The notes under the pieces: generated by a model
What the model was told of the DNA's origin: nothing
Database searches by the model: none
The model's input: only the letters and a program-made list of their open reading frames with translations
Program-made: the position numbers and the translations under genes
Origin: an uncultured Clostridia bacterium
GTDB taxonomy: Bacteria > Bacillota > Clostridia > Oscillospirales > Ruminococcaceae
Length of the DNA stretch: 57,697 nucleotides
Assembly (NCBI GenBank): GCA_947627985.1
Contig: CANQYD010000011.1
Span: forward strand, 1 to 57,697
Reading direction: 5' to 3'
Shown here: positions 16,700 through 25,193 of the stretch, piece after piece
How positions within the stretch are numbered: the stretch's first letter is position 1
Layout: every line of letters begins with the position of its first letter

Positions 16700-18997
16700 A
16701 TGAACAACAAAGATACCGAAAAGCTCTTACGAAGCGCTTTTTCAAAATCTATGCCTCAGCTTCCTGAAGCTCTTGCCGCAGAGGAGACGAAAGGAAGCGC
16801 GACAATCATGAGTGAAACAAAAAAGAGCCGAAAAGGCTTGAAGATAGCGATAGTCGCCGCCGCTCTTGCTTTGGCTCTTAGCGTGACCGCAGCCGCAGTC
16901 AGCTTTACGGGTCTGATAGATCGGCATGACGCATTTGCCGCGGCATATAATCATCTATATGAGACAGCCGAAGGCGAGGAAAAGCAGTTTATCGCAAACA
17001 TGATACTCGCCGGAACGGCAGTTGAGGACGAGGCGGAAGTGATCGACGCCGACATCGGTCTTAAGGGCTTGCGACCCGTATATAATCTTACATTCACCAT
17101 CGGCGAGACGGTCTATCACTACACCGTTGACGCTAAGACCGCGGTCATTATATCGTCATCGAGCGAGCCGTATATCACAGAAGAAAAGCCTACGCATGAG
17201 ACGCATGAATTCGCAATCTCCGAAGCCGAAAAGAACGCAAACTACAACCGAACCTACGCCATTCACGAAGCACGCGATCACTTCGGCTGCCATATGACGA
17301 CCTCCCTCGGCGGTATAGAGATGAATATCGCAGACTTTTTAAGCGATGTTTATTCCTGCGAGGACGGCTATTATGAGATAACATTCTGGGGCGGCGGGTA
17401 TATGTATCGCTGCAAGGTGGATATGAGTACCGGAGAGATTTATGATGATGAGATCGCCGAAGATGATCTTTACACCGGGTCTGATGAGAACAAGGTCATG
17501 GTCCATCGGGTCGAAGGCGTAGCAGGTCTCAATAAGGCGATAGAGAGCGCCTGCAAAGCGATCGGCAAAGAGTATACATTAAAATACACCGGCGACGTCG
17601 CCTTGGCTTTTGCGGAATACTATCCTGCCGGAAGTTTCAGCGGATATCTGCCGTATAATCAGGCTGCATATATCGTCAACGCAAGATCGGACGACGGCGA
17701 ACTTCACTACAAGATTTATGTCGACGCCGTCTCGGGAGACGTCTTATCCGTCACGCTTTACGGCAGCCGCGAGAACGCGGAAACTCCTTACGGCGAGCAG
17801 AATAACACGATTTTAGCCTCCTATGCCGTCATGGACCGCTTCGGGCTGACGAATTGGTCAACGCCCTATGACATGCAGGATTACATGACCGTCACGACCG
17901 TCGTCGAGCCGAATGCCGACGGAAATTACAACGTCGCCGCTAAATTTGACGGATATATCTACCGCTGCACCGTAGACCCGAATACCCTTGAAATCCTGAC
18001 CGAAAATGTCGAGGAGGATATGACTTCAACCGAGCGGACGCTTCATCAGGGCGACCCCGATATGATCGGAAGAAAGCGGGCGATAGAAATTGCCGCCGGG
18101 CATGTCGGTCTTGAGATAACCGAGGACACAAGCATTTACGCGGGCTGCGTAGTAGAAGAGAGCGGGCAGAAGGTCTATAACGTCGGCTTCCACAGCCGCA
18201 CGGCTCCCTTCGGCACCGCAAGAAATCTCCATATAGACTGCTACACCGGGGAGATAGTCTATGAATACAACGAAGCCGACGGATTGCCGAACGCGGGGCT
18301 TGATCCCGACGGGAATTCTCCTTATTCCGTAGACGAAACTAAGCCCTACGAACCGAACGAAATCCCATCCACCGATTCCTTGGAAGGCGAGATTTCCGAA
18401 GCCGCGGCGGTGATTGCGGCGCTTGAGGACATCGGAGTTACCGATCAGGACGTTTTGGGGCTTGAGATCGATCGCGACGGCGGAGAGTTTGTCATCAGGT
18501 TTTACCTTGCCGACATCGAGACGGTGTATCATATCGACGCGAAATCCGGCAAAATAGTCTCAAAATCCGGCGCGACTTCGGATATGATTATTTCCGAGGA
18601 GACCGCGGTCAATATCCTGCTTCAGAATCTTCGGATAAAGCGGGAAGCGCTCTGGGATATGGGTATCGTGCGGCGACCTTTAAACAGTCATCTTGTCTAC
18701 ACCGTGGCGTTTTACTACGGCGGCAGGAGGTATGAATCCGAGATCGACGCGCTGAGCGGCGCGCCTCTGACCGTGTCCTATCCCCTCGATATGTCGGTTG
18801 CCGACGCCGATACCGAATTTTCCGAGGAGGATTTTCTGAACGCGGCTCTTTCGGTTCTCGGTATCAAGGATTTCGACGGGTATGATTTGCAGATAGTTCA
18901 TCGGGATAATATATGCTGTGCCGAGGTCACGGTCCATGCCGGGAAAGAGGATAAATCATGCTTTATCGACATCGATACGCTTGAGCCGGCGGAATAG
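16700..18997 (+). CDS. Membrane-anchored protein with about eight PepSY-like repeats, possible anti-sigma factor
   Basis: A 765-aa protein with a ~50-residue cytoplasmic head, one membrane helix (about residues 51-75, GLKIAIVAAALALALSVTAA) and a long outside part. That part is a chain of about eight units of the PepSY type, each a strand-rich Y-x-V-x-F...Y-x-Y-x-I/V-D-A-x-x-G-x-I, for example near KVDMSTGEIYDDE, IYVDAVSGDVLS and YHIDAKSGKIVS. The true start ATG at 16700 follows GGAGGG. The short head could bind the sigma factor encoded 14 bases upstream, as RsiV-like proteins do, but no known anti-sigma motif is visible. PepSY modules in other proteins inhibit peptidases. A strong hairpin follows. 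Confidence 0.75.
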   Translation: MNNKDTEKLLRSAFSKSMPQLPEALAAEETKGSATIMSETKKSRKGLKIAIVAAALALALSVTAAAVSFTGLIDRHDAFAAAYNHLYETAEGEEKQFIANMILAGTAVEDEAEVIDADIGLKGLRPVYNLTFTIGETVYHYTVDAKTAVIISSSSEPYITEEKPTHETHEFAISEAEKNANYNRTYAIHEARDHFGCHMTTSLGGIEMNIADFLSDVYSCEDGYYEITFWGGGYMYRCKVDMSTGEIYDDEIAEDDLYTGSDENKVMVHRVEGVAGLNKAIESACKAIGKEYTLKYTGDVALAFAEYYPAGSFSGYLPYNQAAYIVNARSDDGELHYKIYVDAVSGDVLSVTLYGSRENAETPYGEQNNTILASYAVMDRFGLTNWSTPYDMQDYMTVTTVVEPNADGNYNVAAKFDGYIYRCTVDPNTLEILTENVEEDMTSTERTLHQGDPDMIGRKRAIEIAAGHVGLEITEDTSIYAGCVVEESGQKVYNVGFHSRTAPFGTARNLHIDCYTGEIVYEYNEADGLPNAGLDPDGNSPYSVDETKPYEPNEIPSTDSLEGEISEAAAVIAALEDIGVTDQDVLGLEIDRDGGEFVIRFYLADIETVYHIDAKSGKIVSKSGATSDMIISEETAVNILLQNLRIKREALWDMGIVRRPLNSHLVYTVAFYYGGRRYESEIDALSGAPLTVSYPLDMSVADADTEFSEEDFLNAALSVLGIKDFDGYDLQIVHRDNICCAEVTVHAGKEDKSCFIDIDTLEPAE

Positions 18998-19006
18998 ATC
19001 GCAAAT

Positions 19007-19046
19007 AAGCCTGCGGGAGAGCTTTGAAGGGCTTTCCCGCAGGTTA
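19007..19046 (+). terminator. Terminator-like hairpin after the sigma/PepSY operon
   Basis: The arms CCTGCGGGA and TCCCGCAGG enclose a GAGCTTT/GGGCTT stem. It lies ten bases after the stop and lacks a long T run. Confidence 0.6.
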
Positions 19047-19097
19047 AATATCACCAAAAATTCACCTTGTTTTTAACGTATTTTCGTCATATTTTTG

Positions 19098-19126
19098 TTG
19101 ATTTCTACGGCGGAAAGTGGTATACT
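19098..19126 (+). promoter_or_regulatory. Promoter for the PepSY lipoprotein
   Basis: TTGATT, 17 bases, TATACT, with TGG just before the -10. It gives the lipoprotein gene its own start of transcription. Confidence 0.6.
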
Positions 19127-19172
19127 GATAGCGTGCCAAAGGCATGAATATCCAAAAAGAAAGGTGAAGACA

Positions 19173-20450
19173 ATGAAACGTATGAATATCCTGCTCGCGC
19201 TCGCACTTTCCGCCGCGGTTTTAAGCGGCTGTGCCTCCAAGGGAAGCTACATCGGAACCGACCGCGCCAAGACCATCGCCCTTGAAAATGCCGGCGTGCA
19301 GGAAGGCGACGTCGTCGGTCTCGACGTCGATCTTGAGCAGAACGAAAACATCTACGAAGTCTCCTTTGACGCTCTGGGGTATGAGTACGAATATGAAATA
19401 GACGCCGCGGACGGCGACATTCTCAGGCAAAAAAGAGAGCTTGACGACGATACCCGGCTTCCCGCCGCGACTTCCGAGGATTTGACTCCTCATGATGGCG
19501 CAGCGCCCGAAACCGAGCCGGAGCCGGAGGTAACAGAAGCCCCCGAAACAACTGCGGAACCGATTTCCGAGACCGAACCGGAATCTGCTCCCGCCCCGGC
19601 TTCCGAAACTCAGCCGGAGCCAAAGGCAACAGAAGCGGCAGCCGAGACTCAGGCGCCGAAAGCCGAGCCTGCAAGCTACATCTCAGCCGACGAGGCAAAA
19701 TCAGCCGCGTTGAAGCACTCGGGCTGCGCGGCGGCGGATATATATGATTACGACTGCGAATTCGAGACCTCCTCCCACTGCAATCACGAGGGACATTCGG
19801 GTGAATGCCGCTACTACGACGTGAGCTTCGATTGCGACGGATACGATTATGATTACGACATCGACGCGGTGACGGGAGAAGTGCTGAGATATACAAAAGA
19901 GGCGGACAAAGATCATCATGACGACGATCATCACGATGAATCTGCCGCAACGCCAGCTGTAACGCAGGAGGCGACGGCATCAACATCATCAACATCGACC
20001 TACATCGGCGGAGAAAAGGCGAGGGACATCGCGCTGAATCACGCGGGCTACAAGTCGAGCGAGGTCTATGATCTTGAGTACGAGCTCGACCGCGAGAGAG
20101 GCGTGGCGGTCTACGACGTCAGCTTCGACGCCGAGGACTACGATTACGATTACGAGATCGACGCCGCGACGGGCGATATCCTACGCTCGGACAAGAAGTG
20201 GGATAATGATTACAAGCCCGACCCCGCGCTGAATTCGTCGGAATATATCGGCAGCGAAAGCGCTAAGGCAAAGGCTTTGGAGCATGCCGGGCTGTCGGCT
20301 TCCGAGGTCAGGGAGCTCGAGGTGGAGCTTGAGCACAGGCTGAATTCGGTGGTGTATGAGGTCAGCTTCGACGCTGCGGGGTATGAGTATGATTATACCA
20401 TCAACGCGACGAGCGGGGAAGTGGTGAGCTCGAAGAAGGAGAGGGACTAA
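19173..20450 (+). CDS. Lipoprotein with four PepSY repeats and acidic linkers
   Basis: A 425-aa lipoprotein: signal peptide ending in the lipobox LSGCA, so it should be anchored on the outer face of the membrane. Four units of ~65 residues each follow the pattern YI-x4-A-x3-AL-x-HAG ... YEVSFDA-x-GYEYDY-x-IDA-x-x-GEVL, at about residues 20-85, 165-240, 275-340 and 350-420. Between units 1 and 2 lies a long Pro/Glu/Thr/Ala linker, and after unit 2 a run of His and Asp (DHHDDDHHDE) that could bind metal. The ATG at 19173 follows AAAGGTGA. It is probably functionally linked to the upstream sigma/PepSY pair. Confidence 0.85.
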   Translation: MKRMNILLALALSAAVLSGCASKGSYIGTDRAKTIALENAGVQEGDVVGLDVDLEQNENIYEVSFDALGYEYEYEIDAADGDILRQKRELDDDTRLPAATSEDLTPHDGAAPETEPEPEVTEAPETTAEPISETEPESAPAPASETQPEPKATEAAAETQAPKAEPASYISADEAKSAALKHSGCAAADIYDYDCEFETSSHCNHEGHSGECRYYDVSFDCDGYDYDYDIDAVTGEVLRYTKEADKDHHDDDHHDESAATPAVTQEATASTSSTSTYIGGEKARDIALNHAGYKSSEVYDLEYELDRERGVAVYDVSFDAEDYDYDYEIDAATGDILRSDKKWDNDYKPDPALNSSEYIGSESAKAKALEHAGLSASEVRELEVELEHRLNSVVYEVSFDAAGYEYDYTINATSGEVVSSKKERD

Positions 20451-20451
20451 A

Positions 20452-20507
20452 ATCAGAGGGCAGATGGGCAGAGATCGGAAGACAGATTCTGCGCCTGACC
20501 TTCTGAA
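20452..20507. repeat. Heptamer repeat after the PepSY lipoprotein
   Basis: Degenerate seven-base units (CAGAGGG, CAGATGG, GCAGAGA, AGACAGA) start right at the lipoprotein stop codon and run into repeat copy E. Confidence 0.5.
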
Positions 20508-20925
20508 AGACAAGGCAAGTTTAGGATCAAGCCCTTTTTAAAGGGCTTGCGGGCGAAATCTCTTAAGCAAAAGGACGGCGCAAGCCGTCCTCTTGCGGTT
20601 TATCGTTAATAGAGCGCAGGAGAGGGCATGAAAACAGTCCTGTGGACTGTTTTCACGGGGGGAACCCTCGCCGGGGGTTCCCCCAACAAAAACCCGGCGA
20701 CGAAGTCGCCCGGGAGCCGAGCGAAGCGAGGCACGAAAAGCCCCTCCCCGCCGGGGAGGGGTTGGGGAGGGGGAAGCCGGAAAGGGGCAGCAGAAGCCGG
20801 TTTTGTTGCCGATCGCACTTCGCAATCAAAAACGCAGGATTTCTCGTGCTCTTGGACAAAACCTCGCATCTGCGGGAACCATGCAATGGTGCCCCACACT
20901 TGCCGAGCGAAGCGAGGCAAAAAAG
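20508..20925 (+). repeat. Mosaic hairpin repeat, copy E
   Basis: Same sense as copy C. It keeps the AAGCCC/GGGCTT stem (20531-20550), then lacks the second and third hairpins, and resumes with the GCAAAAGGACGG/CCGTCCTCTTGC stem, the GAAAACAGTCC stem with a TGT loop, the GGGGGAACCC stem and CCGGCGACGAAGTCGCCCGG. It continues with a CCCCTCCCC/GGGGAGGGG hairpin, a four-G-tract segment (20753-20773) and an inverted copy of the ~85-bp mobile sub-module (20790-20880). It starts about 58 bases after the lipoprotein stop. Confidence 0.85.
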
Positions 20926-21345
20926 CTGCGCACTTTGAAAAACTGCTTTGTTATATACAGCATGGGAAATAAGGAAAATCTTGATAATATGCAAGCACCC
21001 CCATACCTGCCGCGCCCTTTTGTAAAAGGTATACAATATCCAATTTAAAGAAAACCCTCCCTACCCGACCCTTAGTTAAAAGGTATTCGTTCATTTTCCC
21101 GCCGGAAAATGAACTCATGCTGTTTAAAGCAGACCCCCACCCCCCGGTTTACTTTTGCACTGTCCTATAGTAAAGCGTAGCCCCCTCCCCCTAAGAGGGG
21201 GAGGGGGTCTGGGGGAGACGGTAGCTGAAAATGGGATCGTGGAAATCCCGGAACGGGTTGTCACCAAAACCCGGCGACGAACTCTTCCGGAGCCGAGCAA
21301 AGCAAGGCTCAAGCCCCTTCCCATTTAGGGGAAGGGATTGGGGTT
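20926..21345. repeat. Degenerate repeat tract before the solute-binding protein gene
   Basis: No gene is visible. It holds a GTTCATTTTCC/GGAAAATGAAC hairpin (21089-21114), a CCCCCTCCCCC/GGGGGAGGGGG hairpin near 21,190, and a worn piece of the mosaic family (CCAAAACCCGGCGACGAACT followed by GAGCCGAGCAAAGCAAGGCTC, 21265-21311). Confidence 0.55.
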
Positions 21346-21413
21346 AGGGTGAAGCCCCTCCCCGTTGGGTTGGGTTTGGGGAGGGGGTGCGGGTGCGGGG
21401 GCTGGGGCGTGCA

Positions 21414-21540
21414 GGGCGAAGCCCGTGCGACGAAGTCGCACCGCCGGAGCTTCGCGTCGGCGCGCTGCCTGCGGCAGCGGGGCTTCGCCCCCTGCTCCCG
21501 TTGGTCGCACAGAGGACAGAGGTCAGAAGGCAGAGGTCAG
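21414..21540. repeat. Palindromic GAA-loop array, copy 2, plus heptamers
   Basis: GGGCGAAGCCC, GTGCGACGAAGTCGCAC, a CGCCG/CGGCG stem, CGCTGCCTGCGGCAGCG and GGGGCTTCGCCCC run from 21414 to 21491. From 21507 follow heptamers ACAGAGG, ACAGAGG, TCAGAAG, GCAGAGG, TCAGATT in exact seven-base step. Confidence 0.75.
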
Positions 21541-21671
21541 ATTTTTATCTTTTACTTTCTGTTTCTATCAGGGGTACAGTAGAGGCAACAAGTCTTGTCA
21601 GCCCAACCCCATAGACCTCCCTCCCCGCATTTCCTCCAAACCCCAACCCCACATTTTGTGCAACCTGCCGA

Positions 21672-21700
21672 TTGCGTGCCGCATTATAATCTGCTATAAT
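21672..21700 (+). promoter_or_regulatory. Promoter for the solute-binding lipoprotein
   Basis: TTGCGT, 17 bases, TATAAT; a second TATAAT lies ten bases upstream. Confidence 0.65.
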
Positions 21701-21754
21701 TTTCTTATAAAATGTCAATTTTGACCCCTTACAACCTGAAAGAAGGAAAATTTT

Positions 21755-23212
21755 ATGAAAAGAATATTAGCTCTCCTTGCGGCTGTGCTGATGATCTTCG
21801 CTATGGTCGGCTGCGGCGGCAGAAAGCGCACGCCCATTCAGCTCACCCTCTCGACCGAGGACTCCGAAGCGATCCTCAACGCCGCGGGTATCCGTCTCCC
21901 CGAGCCCGCAGATGTCGGCGACCCCGGCGTCGTGACGTGGCTGAGCTGGCTCGACCCGTTCCAGAACTACGACGAGGGCGAGATGGTCAACACCGGCTAC
22001 TACACCTTCACCGAGCGCTACGGCGGCAGCCTCGATTGGCATGAGGTACTTTATGAGGACATGAACGACGAGCTCGCAAACCTCGTCTTGGCGGGCACGT
22101 CTCCCGACATGACCCTCGCCGGGACCTCCAACACGGCGACTTTCCCGACGAATTGCTTAAAGGGCATGTATCAGCCGATCGACGACTATATCGACTACAC
22201 CGATCCCCTTTGGGCGGGCATGGCTGACGCGGCTGAATACTTCGCCTTGGGCGACAAGCATTTCGCGATGGTCTACGATATCGTCTTTAAAGACGTCATA
22301 CCCTATAACCGCCGGGTCATCAACGAGTGGGGATTTGACGATCCCGCAGAGCTCTTCTACGCGGGCGATTGGACATGGGAGAAATTCTATGAAATGTGTC
22401 TCGATTTTTCCGATGGAGACGCTAACCGCTATGCTCTCGACGGCTGGTATTGCGTGTACGGTCTTGCGGAGGAGTCGAGCGGCAGATATCTGATCCAAAA
22501 AGACGATCAGGGTCAATATTTCTCCAACATGGACGACCCGTATGTCGAAGTCGCGATGCAGTATATCTATGATCTTTCGCTCAACGACTGCTTCTACCAC
22601 GAGGGCACAGACTGGTGGGCGCGCAGAGGCGACACCTCCGGAACCGGCGTCACCGACGGTCTTTGCCTGTTCTGCCCGATAAATATCGAAGCGGCATACA
22701 TGCAGCCCGTCGAGAACATCAAGGCTCTCTGGGGCGACATGACGCAGCAGGAGTGCATGTTCGTGCCCTTCCCGAGATATGAAGAGGGCGACGGCATATA
22801 CTATATCAATTCCCAGCCGACGGGCTACATGCTCTGTTCCGGCGCGCCGAATCCGACCGGAGCGGCGCTGCTGGCGTCCTGCATGAGGTTCAAGGTCCTC
22901 GATCCCACGGTCGTCGATATCGATCGCAAGATGCTTAAAGAGGTTTATTTATGGACCGACGAGATGCTCGCGATGTGGGATACCTGCGAGCGCCTTGCAG
23001 CCGAGAACGTCAGAATGTTCTACACCGGCAACCTTCCGCAGAATCTTCAGGACGCATACGACCACCTCAACTGGGATATCCAGCGCACCGGCGGCGCCAA
23101 CACATGGGCTCAGATCAAGGAAAAGTATTCCGAGCAGATCGATTACTACCTTGCGGACTTAAACGATACGCTCAAGAGGTATATCGAGACGGGCGAGGTG
23201 GAGGATTTTTAA
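21755..23212 (+). CDS. ABC transporter family 1 solute-binding lipoprotein (orphan)
   Basis: A 485-aa lipoprotein with signal peptide and lipobox MVGCG, then the family 1 (sugar-type) extracellular binding fold: an N-terminal lobe with a typical GTSPDMTLAGTSNTATFP segment near residue 115, and Trp-rich regions (GDWTWEKFYEMC) that in relatives contact carbohydrate. The start follows GAAGGAAAATTTT. No permease or ATPase gene lies nearby, so it must work with a transporter encoded elsewhere, possibly feeding the GH43/GH8 enzymes. It stands alone between its own promoter and terminator. Confidence 0.88.
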   Translation: MKRILALLAAVLMIFAMVGCGGRKRTPIQLTLSTEDSEAILNAAGIRLPEPADVGDPGVVTWLSWLDPFQNYDEGEMVNTGYYTFTERYGGSLDWHEVLYEDMNDELANLVLAGTSPDMTLAGTSNTATFPTNCLKGMYQPIDDYIDYTDPLWAGMADAAEYFALGDKHFAMVYDIVFKDVIPYNRRVINEWGFDDPAELFYAGDWTWEKFYEMCLDFSDGDANRYALDGWYCVYGLAEESSGRYLIQKDDQGQYFSNMDDPYVEVAMQYIYDLSLNDCFYHEGTDWWARRGDTSGTGVTDGLCLFCPINIEAAYMQPVENIKALWGDMTQQECMFVPFPRYEEGDGIYYINSQPTGYMLCSGAPNPTGAALLASCMRFKVLDPTVVDIDRKMLKEVYLWTDEMLAMWDTCERLAAENVRMFYTGNLPQNLQDAYDHLNWDIQRTGGANTWAQIKEKYSEQIDYYLADLNDTLKRYIETGEVEDF

Positions 23213-23239
23213 AGGGATAAAATGATTCCGAACATTATA

Positions 23240-23273
23240 AACGGCATGATCTCGGTCATGCCGTTTTCTTTTA
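23240..23273 (+). terminator. Intrinsic terminator of the solute-binding protein gene
   Basis: AACGGCATGA and TCATGCCGTT arms are followed by TTCTTTT, 28 bases after the stop. Confidence 0.85.
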
Positions 23274-23387
23274 GATAATCTGAAAACGAAAAATGCTCCG
23301 TAACTTTCCGCGTAATGCATAAACCCCGATTTTCATTTACAACGAACCCCGAAAAAAGCGCGCGCCCTTAATATCGCTAAAAACAAA

Positions 23388-23412
23388 GGGTGACGCGCGT
23401 AATACGTCACCC
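23388..23412 (-). terminator. Intrinsic terminator of mazF
   Basis: GGGTGACG and CGTCACCC arms, followed on the minus strand by TTTGTTTTT. Confidence 0.7.
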
Positions 23413-23418
23413 AAAACT

Positions 23419-23775
23419 TTATAAACCGCCGGTCAGACCGAAGCTTATCGACAGCGCGTTGTTGATCCTGTCCATCGACTGCGGGTCGAGCGTCCCCATC
23501 CGCTCTCTCAGCCGCTTTTTGTCGATCGTCCTAATCTGCTCCAAAAGCACCACGCTGTCCTTGGCGAGACCGCAGCTCTTGGAATCGATCTCAATGTGGG
23601 TCGGCAGCCGCGTTTTTTCCTGCCGCGAGGTGATCGCCGCGGCAATCACCGTCGGGCTGTGACGGTTCCCGACGTCGTTCTGCACGATAAGTACCGGACG
23701 GATCCCGCCCTGCTCCGAGCCCACCACCGGGCTGAGGTCGGCATAATATATCTCTCCTCTGTAAACATTTGACAT
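23419..23775 (-). CDS. mazF: MazF/PemK family endoribonuclease toxin, solitary
   Basis: A 118-aa member of the MazF/NdoA family, which cuts mRNA at short sites. It shows [29 protein letters not shown] at the N-terminus (with the catalytic arginine in GIRPVL), an inner ITSR and the THIEID segment typical of the Firmicute type. I chose the ATG at 23775 with AAGGAGG; the open frame continues upstream through repeat sequence. No MazE-like antitoxin is visible next to it, as is common for the single chromosomal mazF of Clostridia, where it may be a housekeeping regulator. Confidence 0.88.
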   Translation of the reverse strand: MSNVYRGEIYYADLSPVVGSEQGGIRPVLIVQNDVGNRHSPTVIAAAITSRQEKTRLPTHIEIDSKSCGLAKDSVVLLEQIRTIDKKRLRERMGTLDPQSMDRINNALSISFGLTGGL

Positions 23776-23894
23776 TTTTAGTACCTCCTTATGCGTGTCT
23801 GCTGATAGTTTTGACATCTTTGGGATTTTTATACAGTGCACCGGGAGGTCGGCTGCACCCCGCAATACATTGTATGCGAGTTGTCCCACGAGTG

Positions 23895-23945
23895 CGCTGA
23901 CAGAGGTCAGGGGGTAGATGGCAGAGGATAGAGGTTGCGGGCAGC
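23895..23945. repeat. Heptamer repeat upstream of mazF
   Basis: Degenerate units such as CAGAGGT, CAGGGGG, TAGATGG, CAGAGGA, TAGAGGT follow each other in steps of seven. Confidence 0.5.
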
Positions 23946-24094
23946 TATGGATTGTGCGGTACGAGGGTGCCATTATATGAAGCTATGAAAATTTGATGTG
24001 AGAGATTATCGGGGTCGTGGGTTCGTGGCGTGCGGGGTGAAGGTTGGGCTTGCTTGGCTGATACCGATGTGCGTTGAAGAGGGGCGGAGTGGGG

Positions 24095-24550
24095 GTACGG
24101 GGTGTGCGGGCGAAGCCCGTGCGCCGAAGGCGCACCGCCGGAGCTTCGCGTCGGCGCGCTGCCGCTTGCGGCAGCGGGGCTTCGCCCCGAGCCTTCTGCT
24201 CCTTCCAAAGTCAGGCAGGGGCACTGACCCCGTTCCCAGCCCCCTGCTCCTGCTTTTACCTTGTAAGAGGCACCCAGCCCTGTCACCGGGCTTGCACATA
24301 CTACCGCACTCTGATAGGAGCAGAGGGTACGGGCGAAGCCCGACCGCGCGCAAGCGCGCGGTCACTGCCTCCGCTTTGCGGAGGCAGTCGGCGCCTTCGG
24401 CGCCGGGGCTTCGCCCTGCGTGCCCTTCGGTCATGCAGAAAGCAGAAGTCAGATTTCAGAGGTCGGATTCTCATCTTCCACCCTCAGCTCCTATCAAGGT
24501 TCGGCAGGTGCACCCAACCCCGTGCCCGGTCTTCTGTCCCCGCCAACCCC
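24095..24550. repeat. Double palindromic array block (copies 3 and 4)
   Basis: Array 3 (24108-24189) and array 4 (24330-24418) both begin GGGCGAAGCCC and end GGGCTTCGCCC. Array 4 has GACCGCGCGCAAGCGCGCGGTC-type and ACTGCCTCCG/CGGAGGCAGT inner stems. They are separated by a ~140-base spacer and followed by heptamers (GCAGAAG, TCAGATT, TCAGAGG). Long open frames across this block are by-products of GC-rich palindromes. Confidence 0.75.
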
Positions 24551-24626
24551 CGATAGAAGCACAGTGCCCCTCCCTCGATGGGTGCTCCCCATACTTAATG
24601 ACCCGCACCCATGCTTACAGTATTAG

Positions 24627-24664
24627 AAGCCCCAGTCAATCCGTGTGCGGACTGACTGAGGCTT
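24627..24664. terminator. Two-way terminator hairpin
   Basis: A long stem AAGCC.CAGTCA/TGACTG.GGCTT lies two bases after the stop of the small peptide gene on the minus strand. On the plus strand it runs into TTTTCAATC. Confidence 0.55.
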
Positions 24665-24669
24665 TTCAA

Positions 24670-24750
24670 TCATATTCCAACATTCACAATCATCCCCGTC
24701 ACCAGCGAAAATACCATGGCAAACGCGAGATAAAGCAAAAACCGCTTCAT
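24670..24750 (-). CDS. Putative 26-aa hydrophobic peptide
   Basis: The open frame encodes MKRFLLYLAFAMVF followed by SLVTGMIVNVGI: a charged start and one membrane helix, the size and make-up of type I toxins or other tiny membrane peptides. A strong hairpin follows the stop at once. A TTGTTG-17-TACAAA promoter-like pair is visible upstream on the minus strand. The ribosome site is weak, so this is tentative. Confidence 0.3.
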   Translation of the reverse strand: MKRFLLYLAFAMVFSLVTGMIVNVGI

Positions 24751-24909
24751 TCCCAGTTAAATCTTCAGCAAGCCGAGGTTTGTGATTTTTGTCGCGGGCT
24801 GTCGCATGAGTGCCGCGTTGCCGAGGGTCATTCACTCAGAAATCTTTCACACTCACCAATTGTCCGCTTTTTGTATCTTTTTCCTCTCCTAACAACAACC
24901 TCGCGGTTA

Positions 24910-24938
24910 TTGCGCCGCCGCCCGTTTCGTGGTATACT
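24910..24938 (+). promoter_or_regulatory. Promoter in front of a gene remnant
   Basis: TTGCGC, 17 bases, TATACT, with AAAGG and an ATG following within 13 bases. Confidence 0.5.
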
Positions 24939-24950
24939 GTTCGCGAAAGG

Positions 24951-25193
24951 ATGGCTCAAAATGACTCATTTACAGGATTTTTGCTGCATTATCGCACGCC
25001 TCCGGCGGAAAAATGGGCTCCCTACGACCGCGGCGGCTTGAACGGGGAGAATCTCGTGCGGGTGTTTACGGGCATGGAGCAGACGGATATCTGCGTGACA
25101 AATTATCTCGACCTTTGCTGCCGGTCCTCGACGGCGGACGGTCAAAATGTGTATGCAGTGAACGCCACGCCTCCGCAAACACAGCGCGCTTAA
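24951..25193 (+). pseudogene. Short open frame, likely 5' remnant of a broken gene
   Basis: An 80-aa frame with a good promoter and an AAAGG ribosome site. The first ~55 residues (FTGFLLHYRTPPAEKWAPYD, then NGENLVRVFTGMEQTD) look like real protein, and the last ~25 do not. I do not recognise the family. The piece ends where a fragment in the opposite direction begins, so it is probably a truncated gene left after rearrangement. Confidence 0.4.

Noticed and set aside
23419-23973. An antitoxin gene upstream of mazF inside the longer open frame
   Set aside because: The 66 extra codons upstream read through heptamer repeat and show no MazE-like pattern or start signal.
24108-24418. Possible CRISPR array
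   Set aside because: Units are palindromes of different sequence without constant-length spacers, and no cas genes are present.
24074-24556. Long overlapping open frames on both strands through the palindromic arrays (also 23998-25041 and 28297-29178)
   Set aside because: They lack ribosome sites, are mostly Arg/Ala/Pro/Ser from GC-rich palindromes, and overlap one another; the repeats explain them.
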